DNA of 47,770 nucleotides, from NCBI GenBank assembly GCA_000635535.1, contig JFMF01000140.1, positions 1-47,770 on the forward strand, given 5' to 3'. A model generated the notes under the pieces. It was not told the origin of the DNA. It worked only from the letters and a program-made list of their open reading frames with translations, and ran no database searches. The DNA is from Prochlorococcus sp. scB243_496M6 (GTDB lineage Bacteria > Cyanobacteriota > Cyanobacteriia > PCC-6307 > Cyanobiaceae). Positions 47,046-47,770 of this stretch are shown here, in pieces; within the stretch, counting starts at the first letter, position 1, and the number at the start of each line of letters is the position of its first letter. The position numbers and the translations under genes were made by a program.

Positions 47046-47770
47046 TTGCAAGCAACTAATCCTATTTGGGCGGAAGTTCAACAATCACTCCAAAAAACTT
47101 TAAGTAAGCCTTCATTTGAGACATGGATAAGGCCTGCTAAATTTAATTGTTTTGAAAATGGCTTATTAACTTTAATCGCCCCAAATACATTTTCTAGTGA
47201 TTGGTTGAGAAAGAATTATTGTGAAACTATTGAAAAAGCTGCAAAGGAAATCTGCGGTCATGATGTAAAAGTTGTTTTTAAATCTGAAACGAATACCAGC
47301 AGCGATTCAACAAATAAAGAGAGCTTAGATGAACAGATAGTGAATCATACAACAAAATCATTTCCTAATAATAGTCAAGATATTTCTTCAAAAAATAGAT
47401 CCAAAAATCCAAACGGTTTAAATTTTCGATACGTTTTTAAAAGATTTGTTGTAGGTCCGAATAGTAGGTTGGCTCATGCCGCGGCTTTGGCAGTTGCTGA
47501 ATCACCTGGTAGAGAATTTAATCCATTATTTATTTGTGGTGGAGTAGGTCTCGGTAAAACTCATTTAATGCAAGCAATAGGACATTATCGAGTAGAAATT
47601 GATCCAGAGGCAAAAGTTAAATATGTATCCACAGAGACTTTTACTAATGATGTTATAAGTGGTATTCGAAGAGATGGAATGACAGCGATTCGAGATAAAT
47701 ACAGAAATGTAGATTTGATTTTAATAGATGATATACAGTTCTTAGAAGGCAAAGAGTATACACAGGAAGA
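47046..47770 (+). CDS. dnaA: Chromosomal replication initiator DnaA, N-terminal part
   Basis: The frame runs off the window. It begins at TTG 47046 ([20 protein letters not shown]) and includes domain I, a polar linker, and the AAA+ domain through Walker [19 protein letters not shown], the ISM-like [11 protein letters not shown] and Walker [15 protein letters not shown]. About 242 residues are present; the DNA-binding domain IV is missing. The TTG lies directly downstream of a palindrome. Replication initiator role is from family knowledge; Prochlorococcus has no clearly visible origin here. Confidence 0.95.
   Translation, partial: MQATNPIWAEVQQSLQKTLSKPSFETWIRPAKFNCFENGLLTLIAPNTFSSDWLRKNYCETIEKAAKEICGHDVKVVFKSETNTSSDSTNKESLDEQIVNHTTKSFPNNSQDISSKNRSKNPNGLNFRYVFKRFVVGPNSRLAHAAALAVAESPGREFNPLFICGGVGLGKTHLMQAIGHYRVEIDPEAKVKYVSTETFTNDVISGIRRDGMTAIRDKYRNVDLILIDDIQFLEGKEYTQE

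Overview
The window looks like a piece of the chromosome of a high-light-adapted Prochlorococcus marinus (HLI/MED4-like). The DNA is visibly AT-rich, genes are tightly packed on both strands, and the gene content is diagnostic for marine picocyanobacteria. It has a complete alpha-carboxysome locus with form IA Rubisco, the cyanobacterial acyl-ACP reductase/aldehyde-deformylating oxygenase pair, both protochlorophyllide reductases (LPOR and DPOR), PsaM, and a ferrochelatase with a chlorophyll-binding tail. The strain was assigned from remembered protein families, not from a search. I saw no rRNA, tRNA, CRISPR array or insertion sequence. The only recombination gene is a lone tyrosine recombinase.

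Layout. 1-9.5 kb: end of an ArsC/Spx-like gene, signal peptidase I, a double-domain phosphoglycerate-mutase-like phosphatase, a CPBP membrane protease, a small bitopic protein directly ahead of the division transpeptidase FtsI, transaldolase, then a minus-strand run of pyrH, frr and a geranylgeranyl-reductase-family flavoprotein. 9.6-15.1 kb: cobO, a tyrosine recombinase, hemH, ilvB and a secreted SNase-like small protein. 15.1-18.0 kb (minus): ribosomal protein S1, a Tab2-like RNA-binding protein and a laccase-domain protein; the last seems to start at an AUU codon. 18.1-25.4 kb: creatininase family, ADO, AAR, accA, a short-chain dehydrogenase, folE, trpF (minus) and a site-2 protease. 25.4-31.8 kb: a lipoate ligase-like protein, psaM, a small bitopic protein, por, and chlN-chlB-chlL on the minus strand.

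31.9-41.3 kb is the carbon-fixation region: a conserved small protein of unknown function, csoS1D, rdgB (minus), then csoS1-cbbL-cbbS-csoS2-csoSCA-csoS4A-csoS4B-acRAF on the plus strand and a small conserved protein on the minus strand. These genes encode the shell hexamer, Rubisco, the scaffold, the carbonic anhydrase, the vertex pentamers, a gated pore protein and a Rubisco assembly factor. Hairpins sit in each of the first three intercistronic gaps; the one between cbbS and csoS2 looks like a partial terminator. The 327-base gap upstream of csoS1 holds two long perfect or near-perfect palindromes, a duplicated 14-base leader motif and a GC-rich structured patch. The vertex genes have unusually strong Shine-Dalgarno sequences.

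41.4-47.8 kb: ridA, a glyoxalase II-like hydrolase, hisG, an ABC exporter, a GNAT acetyltransferase, two adjacent glycosyltransferases of the families named for arsenosugar synthesis, and the first 725 bases of dnaA, with a 17-base palindrome just ahead of its TTG start.

The observations I would follow up first are the AUU start of the laccase-domain gene, the regulatory DNA in front of and inside the carboxysome operon, and the two small bitopic proteins that may be the missing FtsL- and FtsB-type divisome components.
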